The notes beneath the pieces are model-generated. The model searched no databases, was not told where the DNA came from, and worked only from the letters and a program-made list of their open reading frames with translations. Of a DNA stretch of 64,000 nucleotides, positions 56,242 to 64,000 are shown piece after piece (positions within the stretch are counted from its first letter, which is position 1; every line of letters begins with the position of its first letter). The stretch covers positions 930,001-994,000 of the forward strand of contig VINJ01000001.1 in the NCBI GenBank assembly GCA_013376735.1, read 5' to 3'. The DNA comes from a bacterium Scap17 (lineage in GTDB: Bacteria; Pseudomonadota; Gammaproteobacteria; Pseudomonadales; Halomonadaceae). The translations under genes and the position numbers were made by a program.

Positions 56242-58884
56242 ATGGGCAAGTCACTGGTGATCGTCGAGTCGCCCGCCAAGGCCAAGACCATCAACAAGTA
56301 TCTCGGCAACGATTTCGTGGTGAAGTCGAGTGTCGGGCACATCCGCGACCTTCCGACCAGCGGGAGCGGCAAGCAGGCCACCGACCCCAAGGAACGTGCC
56401 CGTCAGGCGGCGGAGACTCGCAAGATGTCGCCCGAGGCCAAGGCGGCTCACAAGGCACAGAAGGCCAAGATCCAGTTGATCCGCCGCATGGGGGTCGACC
56501 CGGAGAATGGCTGGGAGGCGCATTATGAGATCCTGCCCGGCAAGGAGAAGGTTGTCTCCGAACTGACGCGTCTGGCCGAGAAGGCCGACACCATCTATCT
56601 CGCGACGGATCTGGACCGCGAAGGTGAGGCGATTGCCTGGCACCTGCGCGAGACCATCGGTGGCGACGATTCGCGTTACAAGCGCGTGGTGTTCAACGAG
56701 ATCACCAAGAAGGCGATCACGGCAGCCTTCGATGAGCCGGGTGAGCTGAAGATGGACCGCGTGCATGCCCAGCAGGCGCGCCGCTATCTGGATCGCGTCG
56801 TGGGTTTCATGGTCTCGCCGCTGCTGTGGGCCAAGGTCGCCCGTGGTCTGTCCGCCGGTCGTGTGCAGTCGGTCGCCGTGCGTCTGATCGTCGAGCGCGA
56901 GCGCGAGATCCGCGCCTTCATCCCCGAAGAGTTCTGGGATGTCCACGCCGAGCTGGCCGCCGCCAGTGGTGAGGCGATCCGTTTCGAGCTGGCACGTCAG
57001 GATGGCAAGGCCTTCCGTCCTACCAGCGAGAAGGAGACGATGGATCGTATCGCGGCGCTGCGCACGGCCAGACTCGCGATCACCAATCGTGAAGACAAGC
57101 CGACACGCTCCAAGCCGAATGCGCCGTTCATTACCTCGACCCTGCAGCAGGCGGCCAGTGGTCGTCTCGGCTTCTCGGTCAAGAAGACCATGATGATGGC
57201 CCAGCGTCTCTACGAAGCGGGTTACATCACCTACATGCGTACCGACTCGACCAACCTGTCGGCGGACGCGGTCGCCACGGCGCGTGACTTCATCAGCGAG
57301 GAATACGGCAGCAACTATCTGCCGGAAGCGGCCAACGTCTACTCCAGCAAGGAGGGCGCCCAGGAGGCGCACGAGGCGATTCGTCCTTCCGAGGTGACGC
57401 GTCGTGCCACCGACCTCGCCGGCATGGAGCGTGATGCCGAGCGTTTGTATGAGCTGATCTGGCGCCAATTCGTGGCCTGTCAGATGCTGCCGGCCGAATA
57501 CCTGTCGTCCACGCTGACCATCGAAGTGGATGGCTATGAGCTGCGCGCCAAGGGCCGTGTGCTCAAGTTCGACGGCTACACGCGTGTCATGAAACCGATG
57601 GGCAAGAAGGAAGAGGACCAGTCGCTGCCGGATCTTGCCATCGGCGAGACGCTGGACCTGGTCGAGCTGCAGCCGCTGCAGCACTTCACCAAGCCCACGG
57701 CGCGTTACACCGAGGCCAGCCTGGTCAAGGAGCTGGAAAAGCGTGGTATCGGTCGTCCGTCCACCTATGCCGCCATCATCTCCACCATCCAGGACCGTGG
57801 CTACGTGGCGCTGGAAAACCGTCGCTTCTATGCCGAGAAATTGGGCGACATCGTCACCGATCGCCTCAGTGAGTCCTTCAAGGATTTGATGGACTTCGGC
57901 TTCACGGCGCGCATGGAAGACTACCTCGATGAGGTGGCCAACGGCGGGCGCAACTGGCGCGAGCTGCTGGACACCTTCTACGCCGAGTTCAAGGCCGAGC
58001 TGGACCACGCCCAGTCCGAAGAGGGCATGCGTCCGAACCAGCCGGTGCCGACGGACATCGCCTGCCCGACCTGCGGGCGTGAGATGCAGATTCGTACCGC
58101 CTCGACCGGGGTCTTCCTGGGCTGTTCCGGCTACAACCTTCCGCCCAAGGAGCGCTGCAAGACCACCATCGATCTGCTGCCGGGCGATGAAGCCGTGGCG
58201 GCCGATGCCGGTGAAGATGCCGAGACGGATGCGCTGCGCGCCAAGCGTCGCTGCCCGATCTGCGCCACCGCGATGGACAGCTACCTGATCGATGAGCAGC
58301 GCAAGCTGCACGTCTGCGGCAATAGCCCGGACTGTGTCGGTCACGAGGTCGAGGAAGGTCAGTTCCGCATCAAGGGCTACGATGGCCCGGTGATCGAGTG
58401 CGACAAGTGCGGCTCCGACATGCAGCTCAAGACCGGGCGTTTCGGCAAGTACTTCGGCTGCACCAACGAGAATTGCAAGAACACCCGCAAGCTGCTCAAG
58501 TCCGGTGAAGTGGCGCCGCCGAAGATGGACCCGATTCCGATGCCGGAACTTGCCTGCGTCAAGGTCGAGGACCACTACGTGCTGCGCGATGGCGCCAGTG
58601 GTCTGTTCCTGGCGGCCAGCCAGTTCCCCAAGAATCGCGAGACGCGTCCGCCGCTGGTCAAGGAGCTCAAGGCGCACGCCGACGAGTTGCCGGAGAAGTA
58701 TCACTTCATTCTCGAGGCCCCGGATCAGGACCCGGATGGACGTCCGGCACAGATTCGCTTCTCACGCAAGGTCAAGGCTCAGTACGTCATGACCGATGAG
58801 GAAGGCAAGGCGACCGGCTGGAAGGCGACCTACGACAACGGCCGCTGGGTCGTCGAGGACAAGCGCAAGGGAGCCAAGAGCTGA
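56242..58884 (+). CDS. topA: DNA topoisomerase I
   Basis: 880-residue type IA topoisomerase relaxing negative supercoils. The TOPRIM domain starts [22 protein letters not shown], with the acidic triad in [16 protein letters not shown]. The active-site Tyr lies in [13 protein letters not shown]. Three C-terminal zinc ribbons (CPTC...GCSGY...C, CPIC...CGNSPDC, CDKC...CTNENC) precede an OB-like end. ATG 56242 gives the canonical N terminus; ATG 56230 is in frame but too near the AGGAG. Overlaps the next gene by one nt. Confidence 0.97.
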   Translation: MGKSLVIVESPAKAKTINKYLGNDFVVKSSVGHIRDLPTSGSGKQATDPKERARQAAETRKMSPEAKAAHKAQKAKIQLIRRMGVDPENGWEAHYEILPGKEKVVSELTRLAEKADTIYLATDLDREGEAIAWHLRETIGGDDSRYKRVVFNEITKKAITAAFDEPGELKMDRVHAQQARRYLDRVVGFMVSPLLWAKVARGLSAGRVQSVAVRLIVEREREIRAFIPEEFWDVHAELAAASGEAIRFELARQDGKAFRPTSEKETMDRIAALRTARLAITNREDKPTRSKPNAPFITSTLQQAASGRLGFSVKKTMMMAQRLYEAGYITYMRTDSTNLSADAVATARDFISEEYGSNYLPEAANVYSSKEGAQEAHEAIRPSEVTRRATDLAGMERDAERLYELIWRQFVACQMLPAEYLSSTLTIEVDGYELRAKGRVLKFDGYTRVMKPMGKKEEDQSLPDLAIGETLDLVELQPLQHFTKPTARYTEASLVKELEKRGIGRPSTYAAIISTIQDRGYVALENRRFYAEKLGDIVTDRLSESFKDLMDFGFTARMEDYLDEVANGGRNWRELLDTFYAEFKAELDHAQSEEGMRPNQPVPTDIACPTCGREMQIRTASTGVFLGCSGYNLPPKERCKTTIDLLPGDEAVAADAGEDAETDALRAKRRCPICATAMDSYLIDEQRKLHVCGNSPDCVGHEVEEGQFRIKGYDGPVIECDKCGSDMQLKTGRFGKYFGCTNENCKNTRKLLKSGEVAPPKMDPIPMPELACVKVEDHYVLRDGASGLFLAASQFPKNRETRPPLVKELKAHADELPEKYHFILEAPDQDPDGRPAQIRFSRKVKAQYVMTDEEGKATGWKATYDNGRWVVEDKRKGAKS

Positions 58885-59363
58885 TGAGCCAGCGTGCCCG
58901 TACCAATCAGCTGCTGTATCAGGCCGAGTTGCTGCTGGCCCAATCAGCGGTCTCTGGCGACGATGAGCATGCCGTGGCGCGTCGCATGGCCGGTGAAGAG
59001 GGCGCGCTCGCCCTGCTGGAGCTGGCGCTGGCGTCATTGCTGGAAGAGTGTGCCGTGACGGCGCGCTGGCCAGAGGGTAGCTGGCGCGAGCGCCTGGCCA
59101 CACCACCGACGCCCATTGCCGAGGTCGAGCAGCTGCGCAGCCTGCTGGAACGTCCTGACAGCTGGTTGTCTGAGCTGATCGCGGATGTGACCCGTCTGCA
59201 TGAAGAGGGTGGCGTCGCTCGCCGCGAGGAATCGCGTTCGCGGGGTGATGGTCTGATCATCGCGGCAGCCTCGAGCGCCTCGCTGGCCGAGCGTCTCAGC
59301 GCCGCCATCACGGCATTCAAGGCGCTGCTGCCGCAGCTGCGCGAGTCGAGCGTCGAGTGGTAG
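58884..59363 (+). CDS. DUF6586 family protein
   Basis: 159 residues, mostly helical, starting [20 protein letters not shown]. Matches the small protein encoded right after topA in pseudomonads. It is coupled to topA (TGATG). No catalytic motif is visible; the function is unknown. Confidence 0.8.
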   Translation: MSQRARTNQLLYQAELLLAQSAVSGDDEHAVARRMAGEEGALALLELALASLLEECAVTARWPEGSWRERLATPPTPIAEVEQLRSLLERPDSWLSELIADVTRLHEEGGVARREESRSRGDGLIIAAASSASLAERLSAAITAFKALLPQLRESSVEW

Positions 59364-59615
59364 GTCAAGGCGTTGATCTGGTGCTGCACGCTGGTGGTGA
59401 CTGGCGCATGGCAATCGGGTGACGTTTCGCCTTCACGGGTGCTAGACTGATTGCATTGTGGCAAGCCCTGCATTCTCCGGTACGACCATGGCTCTGGCTG
59501 TGGTCGTACTTTTTTCTGCGTCGCTGATGGCAACGCGGTGCCGGGCTTGCCAGCCGTCGCGCTGACGATTACAACGACGCCGGTATCTCGCGAGATGCCG
59601 TGCAGGAGGAATGAC

Positions 59616-59855
59616 GTGTCCGATCCCGCCGTACTTGAAATTGTGCAAATGGAAGATGGTGAAGTGATTCTGCGCGCCGCGGAAAGCGAAGGTGAGCCGC
59701 TGCTCAGCATTCGCATTTCGGACGAGGCCGCTGATCTGCTGCGTGACAATCGTTTCGAGGTCGCGCGTGAGATGATCGACCACGCCATCACCCGGACTCG
59801 CCTCTGGGATGGCGAAGAAGACAAGGGCGAGCAGTCGGAAGGCATCGTGCACTGA
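59616..59855 (+). CDS. Small conserved protein downstream of topA
   Basis: 79 acidic residues: EIVQMEDGEVILRAAESEGEPLLSIRISDEAADLL, then REMIDHAI. It resembles the second small hypothetical protein of the pseudomonad topA-lexA region. The start is GTG 59616 with GGAGGA five nt upstream; an in-frame ATG at 59595 would put that site inside the gene. Function unknown. It ends at a strong palindromic terminator convergent with lexA. Confidence 0.75.
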   Translation: MSDPAVLEIVQMEDGEVILRAAESEGEPLLSIRISDEAADLLRDNRFEVAREMIDHAITRTRLWDGEEDKGEQSEGIVH

Positions 59856-59874
59856 TGCATCGTTCGCGCTTCGC

Positions 59875-59910
59875 GCACAAAAAACCCGCCTCGAGGCGGG
59901 TTTTTTGTGC
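59875..59910. terminator. Perfect 36-nt palindromic terminator
   Basis: GCACAAAAAACCCGCCTC followed by its exact reverse complement. Works on both strands. Confidence 0.92.
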
Positions 59911-59938
59911 AATGCGTGCGGCTTTTCCGTTGCTCAGG

Positions 59939-59980
59939 GCTCTGCGAGAGAAGCTCTGCGAGAAAAGCCCTGATGAAAAA
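59939..59980. repeat. Three 14-bp tandem units
   Basis: GCTCTGCGAGAGAA, GCTCTGCGAGAAAA and the diverged GCCCTGATGAAAAA. The first two differ at one position. Confidence 0.7.
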
Positions 59981-59983
59981 GTG

Positions 59984-60028
59984 CTGCTGGGCAAGGTTCT
60001 GTTGCTCAAGGCGCAGCTGGTCAAGGCC
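59984..60028. repeat. Three 15-bp tandem units abutting the lexA stop
   Basis: CTGCTGGGCAAGGTT, CTGTTGCTCAAGGCG and CAGCTGGTCAAGGCC. The array starts 4 bp after the 14-bp array and ends exactly at the lexA stop codon. Confidence 0.6.
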
Positions 60029-60658
60029 TCAGTGCAGGCCACCATCGCGGATGACGCCTACCCCGAGACCCTCGATCTCCAGGCTGTCCGTGCGCAGGTC
60101 GACCTTGATCGGCGAGAAGTCCTCGTTTTCGGCTTCCAGCCACACGTAGTGCCCGTCACGACGGAAGCGCTTGACGGTGACTTCATCTCCCAGGCGTGCC
60201 ACCACGATCTGCCCGTCACGCACGCTGGTGGTGCGGTGCACGGCCAGCAGGTCGCCTTCCAGAATTCCCACGTCCTTCATCGACACGCCGCGCACACGCA
60301 GCAGGTAGTCGGCAGCCGGCGAGAAGTAGTCGCTCGGCAGCGGGCAGTGACGGTCGATATGCTCGCTGGCAAGAATCGGGCTGCCGGCGGCCACTTCCCC
60401 GATCACCGGCAGGCCATCGTTGGCGCTGTCGTCGACGTCAGCCAGCGACGGCACGCGAATGCCGCGTGAGGTGCCCGGCACCATTTCGATGGCGCCCTTG
60501 CGCTTGAGGGCACGCAGATGCTCCTCGGCGGCATTCGGCGAGCGAAAGCCCAGCGCCTGGGCGATTTCGGCCCGCGTCGGCGGGTAGCCAGAGGACTTGA
60601 TGGTCTTGATGATGAAGTCGAAGACATCCTGCTGGCGCGGAGTAAGCGGCTGGGTCAT
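60029..60658 (-). CDS. lexA: SOS repressor LexA
   Basis: 209 residues. Winged-helix DNA-binding domain ([29 protein letters not shown], in parts) and peptidase domain with the autocleavage site VAAGSP, Ser in [10 protein letters not shown] and Lys in EVTVKRF. Start 60658 ([16 protein letters not shown]) follows AAAGG. A LexA-box-like dyad lies about 60 bp upstream, fitting autoregulation. sulA, often next to lexA in pseudomonads, is absent here. Confidence 0.97.
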   Translation of the reverse strand: MTQPLTPRQQDVFDFIIKTIKSSGYPPTRAEIAQALGFRSPNAAEEHLRALKRKGAIEMVPGTSRGIRVPSLADVDDSANDGLPVIGEVAAGSPILASEHIDRHCPLPSDYFSPAADYLLRVRGVSMKDVGILEGDLLAVHRTTSVRDGQIVVARLGDEVTVKRFRRDGHYVWLEAENEDFSPIKVDLRTDSLEIEGLGVGVIRDGGLH

Positions 60659-60719
60659 GGCATTGCCTTTGGCCTGGGCGGCATCTTGAGCTGACGGCAC
60701 GGGGTGTGCATCCATACAA

Positions 60720-60735
60720 CTGTCATTGTATCCAG
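60720..60735. promoter_or_regulatory. LexA (SOS) box of lexA
   Basis: CTGTCATTGTATCCAG has CTG-N10-CAG exactly, and differs from CTGT-N8-ACAG at one position. It is located 62 bp upstream of the lexA start. Confidence 0.75.
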
Positions 60736-60958
60736 TCATGGCAGTCATGCAAGGCATCCTGGCTTGTGTGGAGGCCTCAAAGGGCAGGTAGTCGTCGAGA
60801 TATCGCCGTCTGCCGACTTGGCTTGTCGATATCCAAGGCAAGCTGTCGCGAGGTCAATCCGGTGTGGCCCTGCGGGGAGGGGGCTGTCACCGAGCACGAC
60901 GAGTCCTTGAATCGGCACGGTCTGCATTGAAGGAATATCAGGCTCAGCTAAACCTCTG

Positions 60959-60971
60959 GCGTTTGAAACGC
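60959..60971. promoter_or_regulatory. Dyad upstream of psrA, site 1
   Basis: GCGTTTGAAACGC, 6-bp arms around one base. It shares the GTTT-N-AAAC core with a second dyad 53 bp downstream. Confidence 0.45.
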
Positions 60972-61013
60972 GAGAGAATTGTCAGTCATGGCATGGCGCG
61001 CTAGAATCAAAGT

Positions 61014-61031
61014 GTTTCAAACGAATGTTCG
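61014..61031. promoter_or_regulatory. PsrA-box-like operator of psrA, site 2
   Basis: GTTTCAAAC (61014-61022) overlaps CAAAC-GAAT-GTTCG (61018-61031), which matches 9 of 10 positions of the PsrA consensus (G/C)AAAC-N2-4-GTTT(G/C). PsrA represses its own gene in Pseudomonas. Confidence 0.55.
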
Positions 61032-61049
61032 CCGATGGCAGTGTTCGGA

Positions 61050-61094
61050 TGTGTCGTACTCACTTGTGTCGTACTCACGTGTGTCGTGATCAAA
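61050..61094. repeat. Three 15-bp tandem units in the psrA leader
   Basis: TGTGTCGTACTCACT, TGTGTCGTACTCACG and TGTGTCGTGATCAAA. The first two differ only at the last base. Confidence 0.75.
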
Positions 61095-61215
61095 CGAGCC
61101 GATATCGTACGTGGCCTTCCGGTGAACCTGCACCACCTCATGAGAGAGTCGCCGCGCGGCGCTTGCGTCGTGACCTACGACTCCAGTCCTCTTCTACCTG
61201 ACAAGGGTTCCGCCC

Positions 61216-61893
61216 ATGGCCCAGACCGATACCGTTACCCGCATCCTCGATACTGCCGAGGTGCTGTTCGCCGAGCGTGGTTTCGCCGAGACCTCACTGC
61301 GCAACATCACCAGCAAGGCCAAGGTCAATCTGGCGGCGGTGAACTACCACTTCGGCTCCAAGAAATCGCTGATCCAGGCGGTCTTCGCGCGCTATCTCGA
61401 TCCGTTCAGTGAGCGTTTCCACGCGGCACTCGACAGTGTCGAGAAGCAATACGCCGGGCGTCAGGTGCCGCTGGAGGTCCTGCTGGAGGTGATGGCGCGT
61501 ACCGTGCTGGAGGTGCCGGCCGAGCGCAACAGCCTGCGTACCTTCATGCGCCTGCTCGGGCTTGCCTACACCCAGGGTCAGGGCCACATGCGGCGCTATA
61601 TTCGCGAGCACTACGGCACGGTCTTCAGTCGCTTCGCCGAGCTTTTGAAGCTGGCGACGCCTGATCTGCCGGACAACGAGCGCTTCTGGCGCCTGCACTT
61701 CATGCTCGGCAGCGTGATCTTCACCTTCTCGGGCCTGGATGCACTGCGGGATATCGAGGAGGCCGAGTACGGCCATCACACCACGGTGCGTGAGCTGATC
61801 CAGCACATGCGTCCGGTGGTGGTCGCGGCGATGGCAGCGCCGTTGCCGGCCTCGCTCGAGGATGGTGAGGCGGCCACCCAGGCGGCCAGCTGA
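61216..61893 (+). CDS. psrA: TetR-family regulator PsrA
   Basis: 225 residues. N-terminal TetR helix-turn-helix (RILDTAEVLFAERGFAETSLRNITSKAKVNLAAVNYHFGSKKSLI, in segments), with a ligand domain including MARTVLEVPAERNSLRTFMRLLGLAYTQGQG. Similarity and its place between lexA and nagZ match pseudomonad PsrA, a fatty-acid-responsive regulator of beta-oxidation and rpoS. ATG 61216 has AAGGG upstream. Overlaps the next gene by one nt. Confidence 0.88.
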   Translation: MAQTDTVTRILDTAEVLFAERGFAETSLRNITSKAKVNLAAVNYHFGSKKSLIQAVFARYLDPFSERFHAALDSVEKQYAGRQVPLEVLLEVMARTVLEVPAERNSLRTFMRLLGLAYTQGQGHMRRYIREHYGTVFSRFAELLKLATPDLPDNERFWRLHFMLGSVIFTFSGLDALRDIEEAEYGHHTTVRELIQHMRPVVVAAMAAPLPASLEDGEAATQAAS

Positions 61894-62435
61894 TGGCCTG
61901 CTGGGTAGCGGTGGATCTCGCGCGCCAGAGCCTTGAGATACGCAATGACGCGCCGAGTGGCAGTCGTGATGCGCCGCCCTCCGTGGCTGCCCCTGACGCG
62001 CTGGTGTACGCCTGCGCGATCTCCAGCGGCCTCAACGGTATCGGCGAGCTCGATGGCAGCGGTTGCACGCCAAGCGGCTGGCATGTGATTCGTGCCGCCA
62101 TCGGGGCAGGCAACCCGCGTGGCGCCGTCTATCGTGGACGGCGCTTCACGGGCGAGGTATTTACCCCCGAGCTTGCCTTGGAGCATCCAGAGCGTGACTG
62201 GATCCTGACGCGCATTCTATGGCTCAGTGGCCGCGAGCCGGGCATCAACCGCGGTCGCAATGCTCGCGGTGAGCGGGTCGATAGCCTGCGCCGTTATATC
62301 TATTTTCATGGCACGCCCAGCACGGAGCCCATGGGGGTAGCGGCGTCCCATGGCTGCATTCGCTTGCGCGATGATGACCTGCTGCGACTATTTGCCGAGG
62401 CTATGCCTGGCACTCCGGTGCTGCTGCATCCCTGA
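61893..62435 (+). CDS. L,D-transpeptidase (YkuD domain)
   Basis: 180 residues. The catalytic motif is YFHGTPSTEPMGVAASHGCIRLRDDDLLRLF, spread over residues about 136-166, with the nucleophile in SHGC. TPSGWHVIRAAIGAGNP is typical of the ErfK/YkuD group. No signal peptide is evident, so it may act in the cytoplasm or use a non-classical route. Coupled to psrA (TGATG) and upstream of nagZ, hinting at a wall-remodelling group. Confidence 0.88.
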   Translation: MACWVAVDLARQSLEIRNDAPSGSRDAPPSVAAPDALVYACAISSGLNGIGELDGSGCTPSGWHVIRAAIGAGNPRGAVYRGRRFTGEVFTPELALEHPERDWILTRILWLSGREPGINRGRNARGERVDSLRRYIYFHGTPSTEPMGVAASHGCIRLRDDDLLRLFAEAMPGTPVLLHP

Positions 62436-62694
62436 AGGCGCTGGGGCCCGAGTCTGATACCCTCCATGAGCTGTCACCGGAACTTGCGTGACAGCCCCTT
62501 GCCGGGGCGCAGCTGGCCGCGACTGTTCGATAGGGGTTCAGTCGGCTAGAATTGCGCCTTTCCTCGCGCTGGCAGCCTGATTCATCGCGTTTCTTCCAGG
62601 CTGCCGAGCCCCGTAAAAGACATGAAGTCCTGGCGGCCGTGATCTCTCTCTGCATGGGATATCACTGCCGCAGGCCATGGACAGGAAGGATGAC

Positions 62695-63846
62695 ATGACA
62701 CAGCCACTGGGCTCCGTAATGGTCGATGTTGCGGGGCTGACTCTCGCCCGCGACGAACGTGAACTGCTGGCACGTCCTGCCGTCGGGGGCGTCATCCTGT
62801 TTGCGCGCAACTGTGCTTCTCCCGAGCAGGTGCTGGAGCTGAGCCGCGAGATTCGCAGCGTCAATCCCCACCTGCTGATCGCCATCGATCAGGAAGGCGG
62901 GCGCGTCCAGCGTCTGCGTGAGGGCGTGACACGCCTACCGTCGATGCGCAGCCTGGCACAGTGCTGTCTCGGGCGTGACTGTGATGGCTGCGGCGAAGAC
63001 GCCCAGGCCGCAGGCCTGGGGCTGGCACGCGATGCCGGCTGGCTGCTGGGCATGGAAATGGCAGCCATCGGCTGTGATATCACCTTTGCGCCGGTACTGG
63101 ATATCGATGTGGCGGGCTCGACCATCATTGGCGATCGCAGCTTCGGCGCCACGCCGGAAGACGTCATCGCGGTGGGCGGCGCCTTCATCGACGGGCTGCA
63201 GGAGGCGGGCATGTCCGCCGTCGGCAAGCACTACCCGGGGCATGGTGGCATCTCGGCCGATACCCATCTGGAGCGCGTGGTCGATCCGCGTCCGTTCCGC
63301 GAGCTGCGCGAGCATGATCTCAAGCCCTTCGCGGCCCTCGCCGAGCGCCTGGGCGGCGTGATGCCGGCGCATGTGATCTATCCGGATTTCGATGCACGTC
63401 CCGCGGGCTTTTCGCCCAGCTGGTTGGGCCTGCTGCGCGAAGAGTTCGGCTTCAAGGGCGCCATCTTCTCCGATGATCTCGGCATGGCGGCGGCCGTCGC
63501 GGAAGGCAGCCCGGCAGAGCGTGCGCGCCTGGCGCTGGACGCCGGCTGCGACATGGCGCTGGTCTGCAATGACCCTGCCGCCGCGCGCGAAGTGCTCGAC
63601 AGCCTCGATGACGATGAGCAGCGCCACCGTGGCAAGCGCCAGGCGCGTCTGCGCTATGCGCGGGCTCGCCCGACGCTTGATGGTCTGGTGGGGTTGGCAC
63701 GCTGGCGGCGCACTCACGCGAGGCTCGAATCGATGGCGGCCAGTCAGGCATCACAGCAGGTCGCCATGCCTTCGGGCACGCCTGGTACCGCCGAGGCGTC
63801 TGACGCGTCTGATGCACGGTCGGCCTCTGAGTCCGGTAGCGCGTAA
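62695..63846 (+). CDS. nagZ: Beta-N-acetylhexosaminidase NagZ
   Basis: 383-residue cytoplasmic family-3 glycosidase releasing GlcNAc from recycled anhydro-muropeptides; its products influence AmpC induction. LIAIDQEGGRVQRL, VGKHYPGHGGISADTHL with the Asp-His pair, and IFSDDLGMAAA with the nucleophile Asp are present. ATG 62695 has AGGAAGGA upstream. A Ser/Ala-rich C-terminal tail of about 30 residues is extra. Works in the same pathway as Mpl at 25466. Confidence 0.96.
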   Translation: MTQPLGSVMVDVAGLTLARDERELLARPAVGGVILFARNCASPEQVLELSREIRSVNPHLLIAIDQEGGRVQRLREGVTRLPSMRSLAQCCLGRDCDGCGEDAQAAGLGLARDAGWLLGMEMAAIGCDITFAPVLDIDVAGSTIIGDRSFGATPEDVIAVGGAFIDGLQEAGMSAVGKHYPGHGGISADTHLERVVDPRPFRELREHDLKPFAALAERLGGVMPAHVIYPDFDARPAGFSPSWLGLLREEFGFKGAIFSDDLGMAAAVAEGSPAERARLALDAGCDMALVCNDPAAAREVLDSLDDDEQRHRGKRQARLRYARARPTLDGLVGLARWRRTHARLESMAASQASQQVAMPSGTPGTAEASDASDARSASESGSA

Positions 63847-63896
63847 TAATCAGGCACGCGGTGCCTTTTCGAGTCGAAGACTGGCAAGGAATTCCC

Positions 63897-64000
63897 ATGG
63901 CTGAGCAATCCGCCACCGAGGCTGCTGCCGATAAGCTGGCAGCGCCTGCCGAAGAGATGATCAATCAATGGGTCGAGCCGCTGCGCCAATGGGTCGAGCA
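63897..64000 (+). CDS. Start of an unidentified gene, cut by the window end
   Basis: ATG 63897 has AAGGA seven nt upstream. The 34 visible residues are MAEQSATEAAADKLAAPAEE followed by MINQWVEPLRQWVE, an Ala/Glu-rich amphipathic start with QWVE repeated. Too short to identify. Confidence 0.5.
   Translation, partial: MAEQSATEAAADKLAAPAEEMINQWVEPLRQWVE

Larger units (their letters stand above)
60659..61215. other. 557-bp divergent regulatory region lexA / psrA
   Basis: No gene. It contains a LexA box, two GTTT-N-AAAC dyads and a 15-bp tandem array, all listed separately. Confidence 0.6.

Noticed and set aside
56251-58704. 817-codon open frame antisense to topA
   Set aside because: High GC with a strong third-position bias leaves the complementary frame open. 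The protein has no family resemblance, and topA on the other strand is certain.
61035-61412. Possible 125-residue protein starting MAVFGCVVLTC before psrA
   Set aside because: It is an artefact of the 15-bp tandem array (a multiple of three) and then overlaps psrA out of frame.

Overview
The window is a gene-dense, high-GC (roughly 60-63 % by eye) piece of a gammaproteobacterial chromosome. Protein sequences and gene order (dusB-fis-purH, aroQ-accB-accC-prmA, proA-nadD-rsfS-rlmH-mrdA-rodA-mltB-rlpA-dacA-ybeD-lipB-lipA, topA...lexA-psrA-nagZ) point to the Oceanospirillales side of the class. A Halomonadaceae member (Halomonas/Cobetia-like) fits best: it has PPi-type phosphofructokinase, a two-subunit pyruvate carboxylase with a LysR regulator, and Pseudomonas-like lexA/psrA/nagZ neighbours. 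That assignment is inference. I see no phage, insertion sequence, CRISPR array, rRNA or tRNA.

Layout. 1-8.1 kb: bioB (cut by the window edge) divergent from comF across a BirA-like operator, then srkA, folE, folX, a cold-shock-domain membrane protein, gabD, a 590-bp spacer with a candidate small RNA, and glsA. 8.4-16.6 kb: a DUF2061 protein, a secreted amidohydrolase, then the leftward blocks purH / fis-dusB and prmA / accC-accB-aroQ. 16.9-25.3 kb: dsbD, a DUF2333 protein, ppa, a PP2C-kinase fusion whose two catalytic centres both look dead, an NAD(P)-binding protein and PPi-PFK. 25.4-29.3 kb: mpl-ubiX, a LysE-type exporter, and an EamA permease gene broken by one in-frame stop. 29.4-32.9 kb: a leftward three-gene operon of a DedA-PAP2 fusion and two membrane proteins with degenerate GGDEF-like domains. 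33.2-45.4 kb: proA-nadD-rsfS-rlmH followed by the rod-shape/peptidoglycan cluster and lipoate synthesis. 45.4-55.6 kb: pyruvate carboxylase with its regulator, glyoxalase I, an SDR, a prephenate-dehydratase-like protein without the catalytic motifs, a nicotinamidase-like hydrolase, mgsA and pyk. 55.6-64 kb: topA, two small conserved genes, lexA, psrA, an L,D-transpeptidase, nagZ and the start of one more gene.

Most genes are housekeeping and make sense together: elongation-specific wall synthesis (PBP2, RodA, MltB, RlpA, PBP5/6) plus muropeptide recycling (Mpl, NagZ); the pyruvate/acetyl-CoA node (pyruvate kinase, pyruvate carboxylase, AccBC, methylglyoxal synthase with glyoxalase I); and folate/pterin and lipoate cofactors.

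The least ordinary items are (i) the operon at 29433-32877, where one degenerate GGDEF domain keeps an RxxD inhibitory-site motif at canonical spacing, suggesting a c-di-GMP receptor; (ii) the pseudo-phosphatase/pseudo-kinase fusion at 21473-23200; (iii) a recurrent pattern of short imperfect tandem duplications (12-29 bp units) in at least eleven spacers; (iv) a candidate small RNA at about 7034-7108; and (v) a 47-nt perfect palindrome carrying a promoter between dacA and ybeD.
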